Shown here: positions 34,224-43,782 of the stretch, in pieces
Position numbering within the stretch: position 1 is the first letter of the stretch
Layout of the letters: each line of letters starts with the position of its first letter
Source: Thalassotalea loyana
GTDB lineage: Bacteria > Pseudomonadota > Gammaproteobacteria > Enterobacterales > Alteromonadaceae
Direction: 5' to 3'
DNA: 64,000 nt
NCBI RefSeq assembly: GCF_030161435.1
Contig: NZ_BSSV01000005.1
Coordinates: 248,001-312,000, forward strand
Notes under the pieces: generated by a model
Databases searched by the model: none
Told to the model about the DNA's origin: nothing
What the model saw: the letters and a program-made list of their open reading frames with translations, nothing else
Translations under genes and position numbers: made by a program

Positions 34224-34907
34224 ATGACAAAAGTACTTATGGTGTTAACATCGCATGACCAACTTGGTGATACGGGTGAGAAAACAGGATTTTGGGTGGA
34301 AGAATTCGCTGCCCCTTATTACGTATTAGTTGATGCAGGCATTGAGGTGACTATCGCTTCGCCAAAAGGTGGTCAGGCGCCAATCGATCCGAAAAGCGAA
34401 TTAGAAGATTTTCAAACGCCTGCAACACGTCGTTACGATACCGACACAACCGCACAAGCCGCTGTGGCTAATACACAGGTATTATCTACGTTAAACGCTA
34501 ATGACTTTGACGCAGTATTTTACCCTGGTGGCCATGGTCCATTATGGGATTTAGCCGATGATCACGCATCGATTGCCTTGATTGAAGCATTTACCTATGC
34601 AAACAAACCCGTTGCGGCGGTATGTCATGCAAGTGCAGTGTTGTTAAAAGCACAGAATGAAGCTGGTGACGCATTAGTTAAAGGTAAGGCAGTAACCGGT
34701 TTTACAAACTCTGAAGAAGCTGCAGTTGAACTTACTGACGTGGTTCCATTTTTATTAGAAGATGAGCTGATTAAACTTGGTGCAGATTATCAAAAGGTTG
34801 AAGATTGGCATCCATTAGCGGTACAAGATGGTTTATTGATTACTGGTCAAAACCCAGCAAGTTCGGAAGATGTCGCGCATAAATTGTTAAGCGCATTGAA
34901 CGTATAA
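34224..34907 (+). CDS. DJ-1/PfpI family protein (class I glutamine amidotransferase-like)
   Basis: The nucleophile elbow is VAAVCHASAVLL and the conserved Glu lies in GFWVEEFAAPYYVL, as in Hsp31/YajL-like or ThiJ proteins that act on glyoxals or damaged proteins. DAVFYPGGHGPLWDL is the other hallmark. The frame extends upstream to a TTG at 34173, but the ATG at 34224 begins the family consensus and has AGAGAAAG before it. It is divergent from the LysR regulator. The exact substrate is open. Confidence 0.87.
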   Translation: MTKVLMVLTSHDQLGDTGEKTGFWVEEFAAPYYVLVDAGIEVTIASPKGGQAPIDPKSELEDFQTPATRRYDTDTTAQAAVANTQVLSTLNANDFDAVFYPGGHGPLWDLADDHASIALIEAFTYANKPVAAVCHASAVLLKAQNEAGDALVKGKAVTGFTNSEEAAVELTDVVPFLLEDELIKLGADYQKVEDWHPLAVQDGLLITGQNPASSEDVAHKLLSALNV

Positions 34908-34916
34908 CGTTGCAGC

Positions 34917-35876
34917 TTATGCTGTCAGCTCGAACTGAGAACGTGGTGGCTGCTCAGTAGCAATACCAACGTTTGCGTAAAAGCTACCAATAACGTTCGC
35001 GCGTTGGCTAAATAAGGTGTCTTGAGAAGGTGCAATACTTTCTTGAGATGCCAATGTTTCATTAATTAGCTGGTCAAAGTCTTTACTTTGGTTATTTGAT
35101 GACTCAGTAAACAGCTCGTCTTGATCATTGGTTGGTAGCTCATCTAAGCTCGCTGTTGTTGGGCCAACTGAAGAAGACTTTGCTTCACTCATTCCCGTTT
35201 TTTCAGCACGTAATTCGGCTTGCGCCTCAATAATTGCACGACTTGCTTTTGAAGCAACGCGACGGTCTTGTGCTGATGGCTCTGCCGGCGCTAGCGCCGC
35301 GCTGTATACTTTGCGCATCTTCACGATTGTCGCTTGTGGATCGTTGGCAATTTTGGACAGATCTACCGATACTTCACCGTCCACAACATAACGTTTGCCG
35401 TCTGGGCCTGTTTGATACGTGTAGCTCGGTGCGCCGGTATAAGATCCACCGACCGCGTCATGCGCTTGCTCATGAATGCGTACTTCTCTGTCGCGCATTT
35501 TCATTTGTTCAATGATTTTCTGCTCGGCAAGCTGCTCTTTGGTTGGCTCTACTTGCTCTTCAGCTTGGCTTTCATTGTTCCTTTGCTGTGCGCTTTGCTC
35601 GGGATTTTGGTCAGCTTGTTCTTCTTGGCTATTGATTGTCGCCTTGGCCTGTGCCGCGTTTTTTTCCAGTTGGGCAAAGTTTACTTGCTCGTTAAGTTGA
35701 CCTGGTGTTCTCGCCTTATCTTTATCGCCCGCAACTTTTTGCTCAGCAAGTGATGGGTTGATCGCACTAGGTTGTGTAATCACTTCACGTTGAACATTTT
35801 CACGGCGCAAGCTATCCGTCTGCGGATTAACCACAGTGGCAAGTGGAAGCTGATTAACTTGCGGTGTAATGTTCAT
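34917..35876 (-). CDS. SprA-related (CJM1_0395-type) putative metalloprotease
   Basis: The central domain carries the zinc motif HEQAH in VRIHEQAHDAVGGSYTGAPSY, followed by YVVDGEVSVDLSKI and MRKVYSAALAPAEPSAQDRRVASKAS, the hallmarks of the SprA-related family. Residues ~1-115 are low-complexity, rich in Gln, Glu and Ala, with a likely coiled coil. No signal peptide is visible. The C-terminal ~80 residues are Ser/Gln-rich. Its substrate is unknown. It lies 6 bases after a small gene (35883-36152) and is probably co-transcribed with it. Confidence 0.82.
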   Translation of the reverse strand: MNITPQVNQLPLATVVNPQTDSLRRENVQREVITQPSAINPSLAEQKVAGDKDKARTPGQLNEQVNFAQLEKNAAQAKATINSQEEQADQNPEQSAQQRNNESQAEEQVEPTKEQLAEQKIIEQMKMRDREVRIHEQAHDAVGGSYTGAPSYTYQTGPDGKRYVVDGEVSVDLSKIANDPQATIVKMRKVYSAALAPAEPSAQDRRVASKASRAIIEAQAELRAEKTGMSEAKSSSVGPTTASLDELPTNDQDELFTESSNNQSKDFDQLINETLASQESIAPSQDTLFSQRANVIGSFYANVGIATEQPPRSQFELTA

Positions 35877-35882
35877 AAGTGA

Positions 35883-36152
35883 TTAAACAGTAACGTCTAG
35901 CAACGTGCCAAGTGTCTCGTCGGCAGTTTGAATTGCATTGGCAGATGCCTGCGCTTGCACTTCAGCGACGCGTAAATTGACAACTTCTTCAGTTAAGTTA
36001 ACAGGCTCTGCTTGAGGCGCAGGTGATGCTAACTCAGCCGTTTCATTCGGTTGGGTTGTTTCTCTGGCAATGTTGGCAGCTGCTTCGCTTGCAGCTTGGG
36101 TCGCGTTGTTAAAACCCTCTACCCCAGAGTTAAACGCTGATTTAATTTCCAT
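35883..36152 (-). CDS. Small hypothetical protein with flagellar-rod-like C-terminus
   Basis: This 89-residue, Ala-rich acidic protein has an N-terminal helix (MEIKSAFNSGVEGFNNATQA) and a C-terminal helix reading AEVQAQASANAIQTADETLG, followed by LLDV. That end resembles the last helix of flagellar rod/hook proteins (pattern QA-x-x-A-x-x-I-x-TADE-x-L-x-x-LL). The start is the ATG at 36152 because GGAGG lies 7 bases before it; an upstream GTG overlaps that ribosome site. It precedes the SprA-like metalloprotease gene by 6 bases. No other flagellar genes are in the window, so a flagellar role is uncertain. Confidence 0.65.
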   Translation of the reverse strand: MEIKSAFNSGVEGFNNATQAASEAAANIARETTQPNETAELASPAPQAEPVNLTEEVVNLRVAEVQAQASANAIQTADETLGTLLDVTV

Positions 36153-36251
36153 AATAGCCTCCACACTAATACACAGAAATATCCGTTTAATTATTAACCA
36201 AAAAGTGCTGAAAGTCCAGTATTTAAAAGGGCGTCAGCTTATTGGGTTAAA

Positions 36252-37031
36252 TTAACTTTTCTGGTGAATCCAGTTTACTAAAACTTCAATAAATTCAGAT
36301 TGATGGCTAATAAATGGCGCATGAGATGCTTTAGCCAACACAATGCTGTCACTATTTGGTACGAGCTGATCGATAATGTCGATTGCTTTGTGGGGTACGA
36401 GAGAGTCCAATTTGCCATAAACTCTCAGCAGTGGTTGTTTGAGTTGGCTAAGGTGTTCGCGTAAGTCGATAGACTCTAGAATATCTAAGCCTTTATCGAG
36501 GACAAATTTCGACGGTTGAGGCTTTTGCTCTACAAGCTGTTGAATGAGGCGAATATCTTCGCGTACATGAGGACTTCCCATGGCTTGTAACTTCAAAAAG
36601 CCTGACAATGTTTTGCTGATATTGGCCTCGAGTTGCTGATGAAACATGGATAATACGTCAGGCTTAATACCCGGCCACTGATCTTTAGCAACAAAGCACG
36701 GCGAAGAGGCGATGTGAATTAATTTATCGACTTTTTCAGGGTGTTTTAGGGCAACTTTAGTTGCGACCAAGCCACCCAAAGACCAACCGGCTACAATTGA
36801 ATTTTCAGGAATTAAGTTGGCGACGATCGCTGCAATATTATCGAGTGTATATGAGACAGGATAATCATCAGCTTTATCACCAAATCCCGGCAAATCAAGG
36901 CAAGTTACATGAAATTCGTCACAAAGTTGAGTGACTAGTGGCTCGAAAATAGCCGAGTTAACGCCCCAGCCGTGTAATAAAACGAGCGACTGTTTTGATG
37001 TCTTGATTGCATTGTTGGAGATTTCAGCCAT
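36252..37031 (-). CDS. bioH: Pimeloyl-ACP methyl ester carboxylesterase BioH
   Basis: BioH frees pimeloyl-ACP from its methyl ester in biotin synthesis. The alpha/beta-hydrolase hallmarks are LLHGWGVNSAIF, the nucleophile elbow VAGWSLGGLVA, the Asp in YGKLDSLVP and the His in ASHAPFISH. FLKLQAMGSPHVREDIR is BioH-specific. Length 259 matches. It is divergent from comF, the common bioH-comF arrangement of gammaproteobacteria. Confidence 0.93.
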   Translation of the reverse strand: MAEISNNAIKTSKQSLVLLHGWGVNSAIFEPLVTQLCDEFHVTCLDLPGFGDKADDYPVSYTLDNIAAIVANLIPENSIVAGWSLGGLVATKVALKHPEKVDKLIHIASSPCFVAKDQWPGIKPDVLSMFHQQLEANISKTLSGFLKLQAMGSPHVREDIRLIQQLVEQKPQPSKFVLDKGLDILESIDLREHLSQLKQPLLRVYGKLDSLVPHKAIDIIDQLVPNSDSIVLAKASHAPFISHQSEFIEVLVNWIHQKS

Positions 37032-37108
37032 GATTTAATCTGTAAAGGATAATTACGTCAAAGTGGCGCTATTTTACGTGAGCGCTACTTGTTATGGAAA
37101 GGAATTCT

Positions 37109-37819
37109 ATGACTATTTTCTCTCGTTTAGCTCAGCAATTTAACGCGCGTTTTAAGTTGTTGCAGGTGACAAACTGTTATCAGTGCCATCAGCCTTGCGC
37201 AATAAATCAATTGATCTGTACTCAATGTATTGAAGACTTTAAGACGTTTCCTTGTATAGATTTACTTAATTTGCCTCAAGTAGCTCGGCACATAAAACAC
37301 CAATTTGTCGATGGCTTTTATTGCTTTTCTCATTATGAAAAGCCATTGAGTAAATGGCTTGGACAGCTCAAATACCAGCAACAGTTGTACCTTACCCGCG
37401 CGCTTGGCCAATTCGCTGATCAACTGTTGATAAACGTGGTAGCACAGTTTGATGAAACTGAAGATATCATGCTGACTACCGTGCCTATTCATCCTTTGAA
37501 ATGGTCTAAGCGCGGCTTTAATCAATGTCATGAAATTCTCAAGAGAACAGGTGTTGTACAAGCGTTTGATTACCAGCCAGCGTTGTTTTTTCAGGCAAGG
37601 CAGGAAACACAACAACGGCAACTATCGGGCGCTGTGAGACGGCGACGATCGAGGTCATTTGTAATAACAGATGCCGCACGGATTAAAGGGAGAACAATTT
37701 TTATTTTTGATGACGTGTTAACGACGGGCAGTACGGTCAATACCTTGGCAAGATTGCTGAAAAAAGCTGGCGCAAACAACGTTATTGTTTGTACATTAGC
37801 GCTGAGTCTTCAGCGCTAA
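37109..37819 (+). CDS. comF: ComF family phosphoribosyltransferase-like protein
   Basis: An N-terminal four-Cys cluster (CYQCHQPC ... CTQCIEDF) is followed by a phosphoribosyltransferase fold with PRPP motif IFIFDDVLTTGSTVNTLA. HPLKWSKRGFNQCHEI is the ComF hallmark. In competent bacteria ComF takes part in DNA uptake; in non-competent species it is called GntX. The start is the ATG at 37109 because AAAGGA lies in front of it, not the ATG at 37094 which overlaps that site. Divergent from bioH. Confidence 0.9.
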   Translation: MTIFSRLAQQFNARFKLLQVTNCYQCHQPCAINQLICTQCIEDFKTFPCIDLLNLPQVARHIKHQFVDGFYCFSHYEKPLSKWLGQLKYQQQLYLTRALGQFADQLLINVVAQFDETEDIMLTTVPIHPLKWSKRGFNQCHEILKRTGVVQAFDYQPALFFQARQETQQRQLSGAVRRRRSRSFVITDAARIKGRTIFIFDDVLTTGSTVNTLARLLKKAGANNVIVCTLALSLQR

Positions 37820-37835
37820 TTAATACATGACAAGG

Positions 37836-40397
37836 TTATTCTTCTGACTGACGAGGCGCTCTTGCTGAAAACGCTTTACTGAAGAATAAGCTGTTGGAAA
37901 GGAGTTTTGCGCTACCTAACCAGTAACCTCTAAATGTTAGGTTATCTGTAAAACCGATCACTCGGCCACGGCCATAATTATGTGCAATAATGGCTGAATT
38001 ATTGGCAATTTGGTTAACCAGGTTACGATCACTGTATCCACTCATAAGGGGTTTATCACTGTATTTTGCGACACTAATAAACGGTGTTTGTGGCGCTTTC
38101 ATGATCATGGTTGAGTTCTTAAACAGCGGCAATGCTTTTTGTTCATAGCCAAATGCTAGCGGATGGTTTAGATCTAACTCCCCCTGATAGATAGCACCTG
38201 CAATACGTTTTCGACCTGCAAGCTTCTCGCGATCACCATAGCCTAAGTTTGATGTATCAAATAAATCATCTAGTGCCGCTTGGCTGACAAATTCAGCACT
38301 TAACCAAGCTTGTTGTGCTAACCATTTCGCACCTGATTTCTGTCCGATGAAAACGCCACCATTGTCCAACCAAACAGCCATGTTATTAATCGCCGATTCA
38401 GGTAAATCGTTATAATTACCGTTAACCAAAATGATATGACTGTAGCGTGATAAGTCGATACGGGATAAGCGTTGCTTTTCAATCACACTTACAGGGATTC
38501 CCATTAAGTTATCAAGATAGTAAAGGACTTCACCTGCTTCATATTGAGAAACGCCTTTACCGCCGACCATTAACACGTTTACTGGATCGACAACCTGCAT
38601 GTTTCGGCTACCTAAATCAATGCCTTTTGCGGTTAGTCCTGTATCTAATGCAATGATCTCTATACCGTTTTCTTGGCCTAAAGATGCTAATGTTTGCTCC
38701 CAGTTATCAGTTGTTTGAATGCCGGCCGGAATAATAATCGTGCCTGCTTCAAAATCTGTGATGTTACCTGATGCGGTGACGCTAAATGCCTGCGTTGAAA
38801 CGCGGGCTTTAACATCTTTTTCAAGCAGCTGATTTAACAATTTTGGCGCTAATGAATGTGCCCAGTTAAATGCATATGCGTATGCGCCTGAGGTAAATTC
38901 AGGTAGCTTTTCATCAGTTTTTTGCCAATTTTGCTTGGCTAAACCTAACCCCGACGTTTTAGAAATAGGTTCAAACGTAATGTTCATAGCTAACGGAATT
39001 GTCCAGCCAGAAACATCGTAAAACGTGTTGTCTCTGAAGTTGGTTTGTTGGTTGAATATCGCCTCGATTATGCGGTATTGCTCTTGTGCTAAGGGGACAT
39101 AGAAGCTTTTCTTCGCACTGAACGATTTCCCATTTGTTTTATAATCACGGTTGGTTTGATAAACCTTAACTTGGTGTGCCTGTAGCTTTTCAATGAAGCC
39201 ATGTAGACGATAGTCATCGTTGTTTGCTGTAAACAAATAACCTTTAAAATCTTGATTACTCGCTAGCTTGAAACCGTCTAAATAGAATTGCTTGCGATGC
39301 GCTTTAAGCTTGTCTTTATTTTGCCAAGCTCCTTCAATGGTTGAAAAAGACGTGACAACTTGATTCGCAATGGTTTTATCGAATGTCAGTATGCCGTTAA
39401 TCGTTTCTTGTGCGTAACCACGCGAGCTCGCTTGTTCAAATAAAATACCAATACTTGCATTGATATCCGGGTATGTTGAGCCTTTACCGTAATAGAAGTC
39501 GTCAAAGGACTCTTGGCTAAAGTAAAGTTGTTTGGTTTGATCAAGTGCAGTGGCGTGATAATTTGCCAGTTCGTTAGTCAAGGTAACATTGTTCTGTGGT
39601 GTTAACGGGTGAGTACGCGAAGGAATACCTGGTTGGAAGAAATACGTGCTGTTTGCCCCCATTTCATGAAAGTCACCCAAAACATGTGGGGCATATTTGT
39701 GGAACTGTTTGATTCGGTTTTTCGATTCGATTTGAGAGAGTAATAACCAGTCACGGTTTAAATCGAACCAAAAATGGTTGGTTCTACCCGTTGGCCAGTT
39801 TTGATGGTGTTCAATATGATTGGGGTCGGCGTTAAAACTCGCGCCACGGAATGTTTCAACCCAGTTTACGAATCGGTCCATGCCATCTGGGTTAACAGAC
39901 GGCTCAATAACGATAATTGACTCATCAAGTAATTTCTTTACCGATTCATCTTCACTAGCTGCTAAGTGATAAGCAACAACAAGCGCAGCATTGGTGCCTG
40001 AAATTTCATCGCCATGCACACTGTAACCAAGCCAGATGACTAAGGGCTCATCATTTGCCGATTGCTTGTTTGGTAATTTACGGTTGTCGAGCAGTTCATC
40101 AACGCGGGCTAAGTTCTCTGGACTAGAAATTGTGAGCAATAGCTGCGGACGATTTTGGAATGTGCGGCCAAATTCTTCGATGTTAACTCGGTCACTTTGC
40201 TGAGCGAGTGTTTGCATATAGTTGGCCACTTGAAAGTGTCTGACTTGACGTTGGCCTACTTCAAATCCCAAGACCTGCTCTGGCTTGGAAATAGAAATAT
40301 TATGTTTGCTATTGTCCGGTAAGTACCGCTCAACAGGTAATGCGAAAGCGCTAGCACTGATGATTGAAAACAGCATTAGCATACGTGATAACAACAT
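37836..40397 (-). CDS. M14-family zinc carboxypeptidase, exported
   Basis: A signal peptide (cut near Ala-Leu-Pro at ~20) precedes an M14 domain at ~50-340. Zinc ligands are in SVHGDEISGTNAA (HxxE) and GDFHEMGANS (His); NPDGMDRF and the substrate Arg region FNADPNHIEH follow the family plan, and the catalytic Glu is probably in GILFEQASSRGY. Residues ~560-840 resemble a glutamine-amidotransferase-like or GATase-type extension. At 853 residues it is one of the large exported peptidases common in marine Alteromonadales. Confidence 0.87.
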   Translation of the reverse strand: MLLSRMLMLFSIISASAFALPVERYLPDNSKHNISISKPEQVLGFEVGQRQVRHFQVANYMQTLAQQSDRVNIEEFGRTFQNRPQLLLTISSPENLARVDELLDNRKLPNKQSANDEPLVIWLGYSVHGDEISGTNAALVVAYHLAASEDESVKKLLDESIIVIEPSVNPDGMDRFVNWVETFRGASFNADPNHIEHHQNWPTGRTNHFWFDLNRDWLLLSQIESKNRIKQFHKYAPHVLGDFHEMGANSTYFFQPGIPSRTHPLTPQNNVTLTNELANYHATALDQTKQLYFSQESFDDFYYGKGSTYPDINASIGILFEQASSRGYAQETINGILTFDKTIANQVVTSFSTIEGAWQNKDKLKAHRKQFYLDGFKLASNQDFKGYLFTANNDDYRLHGFIEKLQAHQVKVYQTNRDYKTNGKSFSAKKSFYVPLAQEQYRIIEAIFNQQTNFRDNTFYDVSGWTIPLAMNITFEPISKTSGLGLAKQNWQKTDEKLPEFTSGAYAYAFNWAHSLAPKLLNQLLEKDVKARVSTQAFSVTASGNITDFEAGTIIIPAGIQTTDNWEQTLASLGQENGIEIIALDTGLTAKGIDLGSRNMQVVDPVNVLMVGGKGVSQYEAGEVLYYLDNLMGIPVSVIEKQRLSRIDLSRYSHIILVNGNYNDLPESAINNMAVWLDNGGVFIGQKSGAKWLAQQAWLSAEFVSQAALDDLFDTSNLGYGDREKLAGRKRIAGAIYQGELDLNHPLAFGYEQKALPLFKNSTMIMKAPQTPFISVAKYSDKPLMSGYSDRNLVNQIANNSAIIAHNYGRGRVIGFTDNLTFRGYWLGSAKLLSNSLFFSKAFSARAPRQSEE

Positions 40398-40524
40398 GAT
40401 ATTTCTCCTAAATTAGCCTTGCACAACATAGCAAACAATCAGGCCTTAAACCAGTACGGGCTAATTTATTTACAATTGTTATTTTCAGCCACTAGTTATT
40501 GTTTGAAATGCAGAGTAAAATAAC

Positions 40525-40549
40525 ATACCTGAGTAGTTTACTCGGGTAA
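40525..40549 (+). promoter_or_regulatory. Candidate IscR type 1 binding site upstream of nfuA
   Basis: The 25 bases match 21 positions of the published IscR type 1 consensus (ATASYYGACTRWWWYAGTCRRSTAT) by my count; ACCTGAGTA and TACTCGGGT form an imperfect palindrome with one mismatch. A TAATAT overlapping its right edge could be the -10 box. The site is 35 bases before the nfuA ATG. IscR control of Fe-S assembly genes is well established in gammaproteobacteria. Confidence 0.65.
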
Positions 40550-40584
40550 TATTTTCGGGTAGTTAAACGAGAGATGAGTTTTTT

Positions 40585-41163
40585 ATGATCACTATTTCTG
40601 AAACAGCACAAGCACACTTTACCAAGCTGTTATCTTCACAAGCTGAAGGCACTAATATTCGCGTATTTGTTGTCAATCCTGGTACTGCAAGCGCTGAGTG
40701 TGGTGTCTCTTACTGCCCAGTTGATGCGGTGGAGCCAGAGGATTTAGAAATTAAATTCGATGCTTTTTCTGCCTTCATTGATGCCGATAGCAAACCATTT
40801 TTAGAAGAAGCAGAAATTGACTTCACAACAGATCAGATGGGATCTCAGCTTACGCTAAAAGCGCCAAATGCTAAATTACGCAAAGTTGCTGATGATGCGC
40901 CACTATTTGATCGTGTTAATTACTTCTTACAATCTGAAGTTAACCCGCAATTAGCTGGTCACGGTGGTGAATGTAAGTTAATGGAAATTACTGAAGACGG
41001 TTACGCTGTATTACAATTTGGTGGTGGATGTAATGGTTGTAGCCAAATTGACGTGACGGTAAAAGACGGCATTGAAACACAACTGTTAGAGTTAATGGGC
41101 GACGAAATCAAAGGCGTTCGCGATATGACTGAGCACCAACGTGGTGAACATTCATATTACTAA
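40585..41163 (+). CDS. nfuA: Fe/S biogenesis protein NfuA
   Basis: NfuA carries and delivers [4Fe-4S] clusters. An N-terminal degenerate A-type domain ([15 protein letters not shown]) is joined to a C-terminal Nfu domain with Cys149 and Cys152 in [20 protein letters not shown], at the same positions as in E. coli NfuA. The 192-residue length matches. The A-type part keeps Cys in AECGVSYCP but lacks the full three-Cys motif. A candidate IscR site precedes it and a terminator follows. Confidence 0.96.
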   Translation: MITISETAQAHFTKLLSSQAEGTNIRVFVVNPGTASAECGVSYCPVDAVEPEDLEIKFDAFSAFIDADSKPFLEEAEIDFTTDQMGSQLTLKAPNAKLRKVADDAPLFDRVNYFLQSEVNPQLAGHGGECKLMEITEDGYAVLQFGGGCNGCSQIDVTVKDGIETQLLELMGDEIKGVRDMTEHQRGEHSYY

Positions 41164-41180
41164 ATGACAATAGATATTAA

Positions 41181-41208
41181 ATAGGGGCTACTTAGCCCCT
41201 ATTTTTTT
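41181..41208 (+). terminator. Rho-independent terminator of nfuA
   Basis: ATAGGGGCTA (41181-41190) and TAGCCCCTAT (41193-41202) are exact inverted copies, followed by seven T. Confidence 0.9.
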
Positions 41209-41288
41209 GTCTGTTTGATTAATACCAATTCCACTAAGTTTTATACTGCCCATCGCTGCATCACAGAGTAGTAACAACATAGAATTCT

Positions 41289-42614
41289 TTAACATAGTAC
41301 TTTACGGTGGAAGTGCCAAGCCAGTGAAATACCACGGGCCACCATGAAGAGTGAAAACGCTGCCCAAATCGCATGGTTGCCAAATGATTGCATGATAAAC
41401 CACGCCGGGAAAAAGCAGCCGAAAGTGGCAAAAATCATGCTATTGCGCATCACGCTCGCTTGCATCAGACCGACATAAATACCGTCATAAAGATAACACC
41501 AACACGCGAGAATCGGCAATACGATTATCCATGGTAAGTATGTGCTTGCTAACTTGTTGACACTTTCAATATCGCTAATTAAACCAATAAATTGCTCACC
41601 CAATATCGCAAAAAATAAACAATAGGTTAGGGCAAAGAGTAGAGTCCAAAGTAATGACGTATCCACAACACGATGAAGTTGCGAGGTATCGTTAGCACCT
41701 TTTGCTTTACCAACCATAGCTTCAGCGCCATTGGCAATACCGTCTAATCCGAACGAGATTAACAAGACAAAATTCATCAAGATGGCATTGCTGGCAACAA
41801 CATCATCTCCTAATCTGGCCCCTTGGAAGGTAATAAAAACAAAGCACACTTCAAGGCAGAGTGTTCTAATTAATATATCTCGGTTAAGCGCAAAATATTG
41901 TTTGAGTTTGGTTGATTCAAAAATTGCCGCTAGCGCCGCAGAGTAGTTTATTGTTGTTGCAACGCGCTTGGTAAAATACTGATAAATAAATACTAGCCCA
42001 CAAAGAAAGCCTAGGTATTCTGCGATTAACGTTGCCCATGCAACGCCCATCAAGCCCCAATTGAAACCGAGCACAAACAGCAAGTCGAGAAACAAGTTAG
42101 TGAGATTGGTGATGATGAGAAGCCACATAACGGCTTTAGCTTGTTGTTGACCAAGCAACCAGCCAAGGATCACTAAACTGCCCAGCGAAGCAGGTAGACC
42201 CCAGATCCGAATATCTGCATACTCACGGCCATATTGTTGAATTTCAGCTGAGCCACCGGCAAGGTAAAAAGCAATATCAAAATACGGTTGCTGGAGAACA
42301 AGCATGACGATAGCAATGGCAAAAGCAACGACTAAACCACGGACAAGTACTTGAAAACTTTGTTCTAGATCTTGTTTACCTAAAGTTTGTGCTGATAAGC
42401 CTGTCGATGACATACGTAAAAATCCACACAACCATGTTATAAAGGTTATAATCATGGCACCCACAGCACTTGCACCCAAATAATAGGCATGATCTAAGTG
42501 GCCAACGACGGCCGTATCTACCAGTCCAAGTAAAGGCACGGTGATATTGGAAATGATCATTGGGAAGGCAAGCGCAAACAATGGCTTATGCAGCATTTGT
42601 GAGATAGGGGTCAA
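41289..42614 (-). CDS. MATE-family efflux protein (DinF-like)
   Basis: This 441-residue protein has about 12 membrane segments in two homologous halves. ALAFPMIISNITVPLLGLVDTAVVGHL at the start and GLDGIANGAEAMVGKAKGAND in the second half match the DinF subgroup of MATE exporters, which use Na+ or H+ gradients. No SOS box is seen upstream, although dinF in E. coli lies behind lexA. It is divergent from the deacetylase gene with a 37-base gap. Confidence 0.88.
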   Translation of the reverse strand: MTPISQMLHKPLFALAFPMIISNITVPLLGLVDTAVVGHLDHAYYLGASAVGAMIITFITWLCGFLRMSSTGLSAQTLGKQDLEQSFQVLVRGLVVAFAIAIVMLVLQQPYFDIAFYLAGGSAEIQQYGREYADIRIWGLPASLGSLVILGWLLGQQQAKAVMWLLIITNLTNLFLDLLFVLGFNWGLMGVAWATLIAEYLGFLCGLVFIYQYFTKRVATTINYSAALAAIFESTKLKQYFALNRDILIRTLCLEVCFVFITFQGARLGDDVVASNAILMNFVLLISFGLDGIANGAEAMVGKAKGANDTSQLHRVVDTSLLWTLLFALTYCLFFAILGEQFIGLISDIESVNKLASTYLPWIIVLPILACWCYLYDGIYVGLMQASVMRNSMIFATFGCFFPAWFIMQSFGNHAIWAAFSLFMVARGISLAWHFHRKVLC

Positions 42615-42651
42615 TTAGGTACTCGTTTTTTAAGAAGTTAAGGTAATTATT

Positions 42652-43734
42652 ATGCAACGGTTAAGGGCACTACATAAATCGTTTTGTGCTTTTTTAGTAA
42701 TGTTTTTTGGGATTTTTCTCTCGAGTTTATCTGTCGCGAATGCTGCGGTGATTTTACAGTATCATCATGTGAGTAGTGAAACACCAAAGATTACCAGTAT
42801 TGAACCAGAGCAGTTTTCTAAACACCTGGCCTTACTCAAAGAAAAACAATATCAAGTGGTTTCACTACCCGCGTTAATGGATAAGGTTGCATCGGGCCAA
42901 AATGTTGTTAACCATGTTGCGATAACCTTTGACGATGGTTACAAAAACCTTCTGGAGCACGCGATTCCAGAATTAGAAAGATACGGCTTTGCTTATACCA
43001 TTTTTGTTAATCCACAAACGATTGATGAGAAAAATGCAAGCTCACTAACATGGGCTCAGCTAAAGGCGCTAACGAAAAAGGGCGCGACGATTGCCAATCA
43101 TGGCATGACTCATGATTCACTCGCTCGTATTCCAACTGGTATTTCGCTTAATGAGTGGATAGAAAGTAAAGGTGCCGCAATCTTAGCTGCTCAAGCTCGT
43201 ATCGTGGCTGAAACCGGTCAAGATTATCGCCTGTATGCATACCCGTATGGCGAATATACACCACAGTGGCAAAAGTGGATGCGAGACAATGACTTTGTTG
43301 CCTTTTCACAACAATCAGGTGCCGTGGGTAATTTCACCGACCTATCGATTGTCCCAAGATTCCCGGTATCACAGCCTTACGATAAGATTTCGAGCTTATC
43401 TGATAAGTTAAATACGCTAGCATTTGATTTAACGCCTGTAGAGCAAAGTGGGACAACGGTTGTTAATTATGGCTCGGCGAAAGAGTTAGTTATGAAAGTT
43501 AATAACCTCGACTTTCACCCCAAACTTTTAGCTTGTTATGTTTCGGGATTAGGTAAACAAGAGGTCACTTGGTTAGATGAATCTACGTTTAAAGTAACAC
43601 TATCTAAAGACCTTAACCCTGGCCGCCAACGTTGTAATTGTACGGCGCCAAGTATCAGTATGCCGAGTCGCTACTACTGGTATTCAAAACCTTGGTTTGT
43701 GATGAAGAAAGATGGGCAATGGTTCCCATTATAA
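42652..43734 (+). CDS. Exported polysaccharide deacetylase (PgaB/NodB-like)
   Basis: After a hydrophobic N-terminal signal (~10-32, ending in Ala-Asn-Ala-Ala) comes a carbohydrate esterase 4 domain. It has LQYHHVS near the start, the catalytic Asp pair in ITFDDGYKN, and the metal His pair in NHGMTHDSLARI. RLYAYPYGEY is the third motif. The C-terminal ~100 residues are an added beta-domain (SKDLNPGRQRCNCTAPS). It resembles PgaB-type enzymes that deacetylate surface polysaccharide, but no synthase is nearby. Confidence 0.87.
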   Translation: MQRLRALHKSFCAFLVMFFGIFLSSLSVANAAVILQYHHVSSETPKITSIEPEQFSKHLALLKEKQYQVVSLPALMDKVASGQNVVNHVAITFDDGYKNLLEHAIPELERYGFAYTIFVNPQTIDEKNASSLTWAQLKALTKKGATIANHGMTHDSLARIPTGISLNEWIESKGAAILAAQARIVAETGQDYRLYAYPYGEYTPQWQKWMRDNDFVAFSQQSGAVGNFTDLSIVPRFPVSQPYDKISSLSDKLNTLAFDLTPVEQSGTTVVNYGSAKELVMKVNNLDFHPKLLACYVSGLGKQEVTWLDESTFKVTLSKDLNPGRQRCNCTAPSISMPSRYYWYSKPWFVMKKDGQWFPL

Positions 43735-43740
43735 GTTCAA

Positions 43741-43767
43741 AAAAAGGCTACATCATGTAGCCTTTTT
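43741..43767 (+). terminator. Bidirectional terminator between deacetylase and sco
   Basis: AAAAAGGCTACAT (43741-43753) and ATGTAGCCTTTTT (43755-43767) are exact inverted copies around one C, with A and T runs at the ends; it serves the convergent deacetylase and oxidase-assembly genes. Confidence 0.9.
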
Positions 43768-43782
43768 TATTGGGTAATACCG

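Noticed and set aside
35128-35753. Several long plus-strand frames opposite the SprA-like metalloprotease gene
   Set aside because: They are antisense to a well-supported family member and owe their length to its Gln/Glu/Ala-rich codon use.
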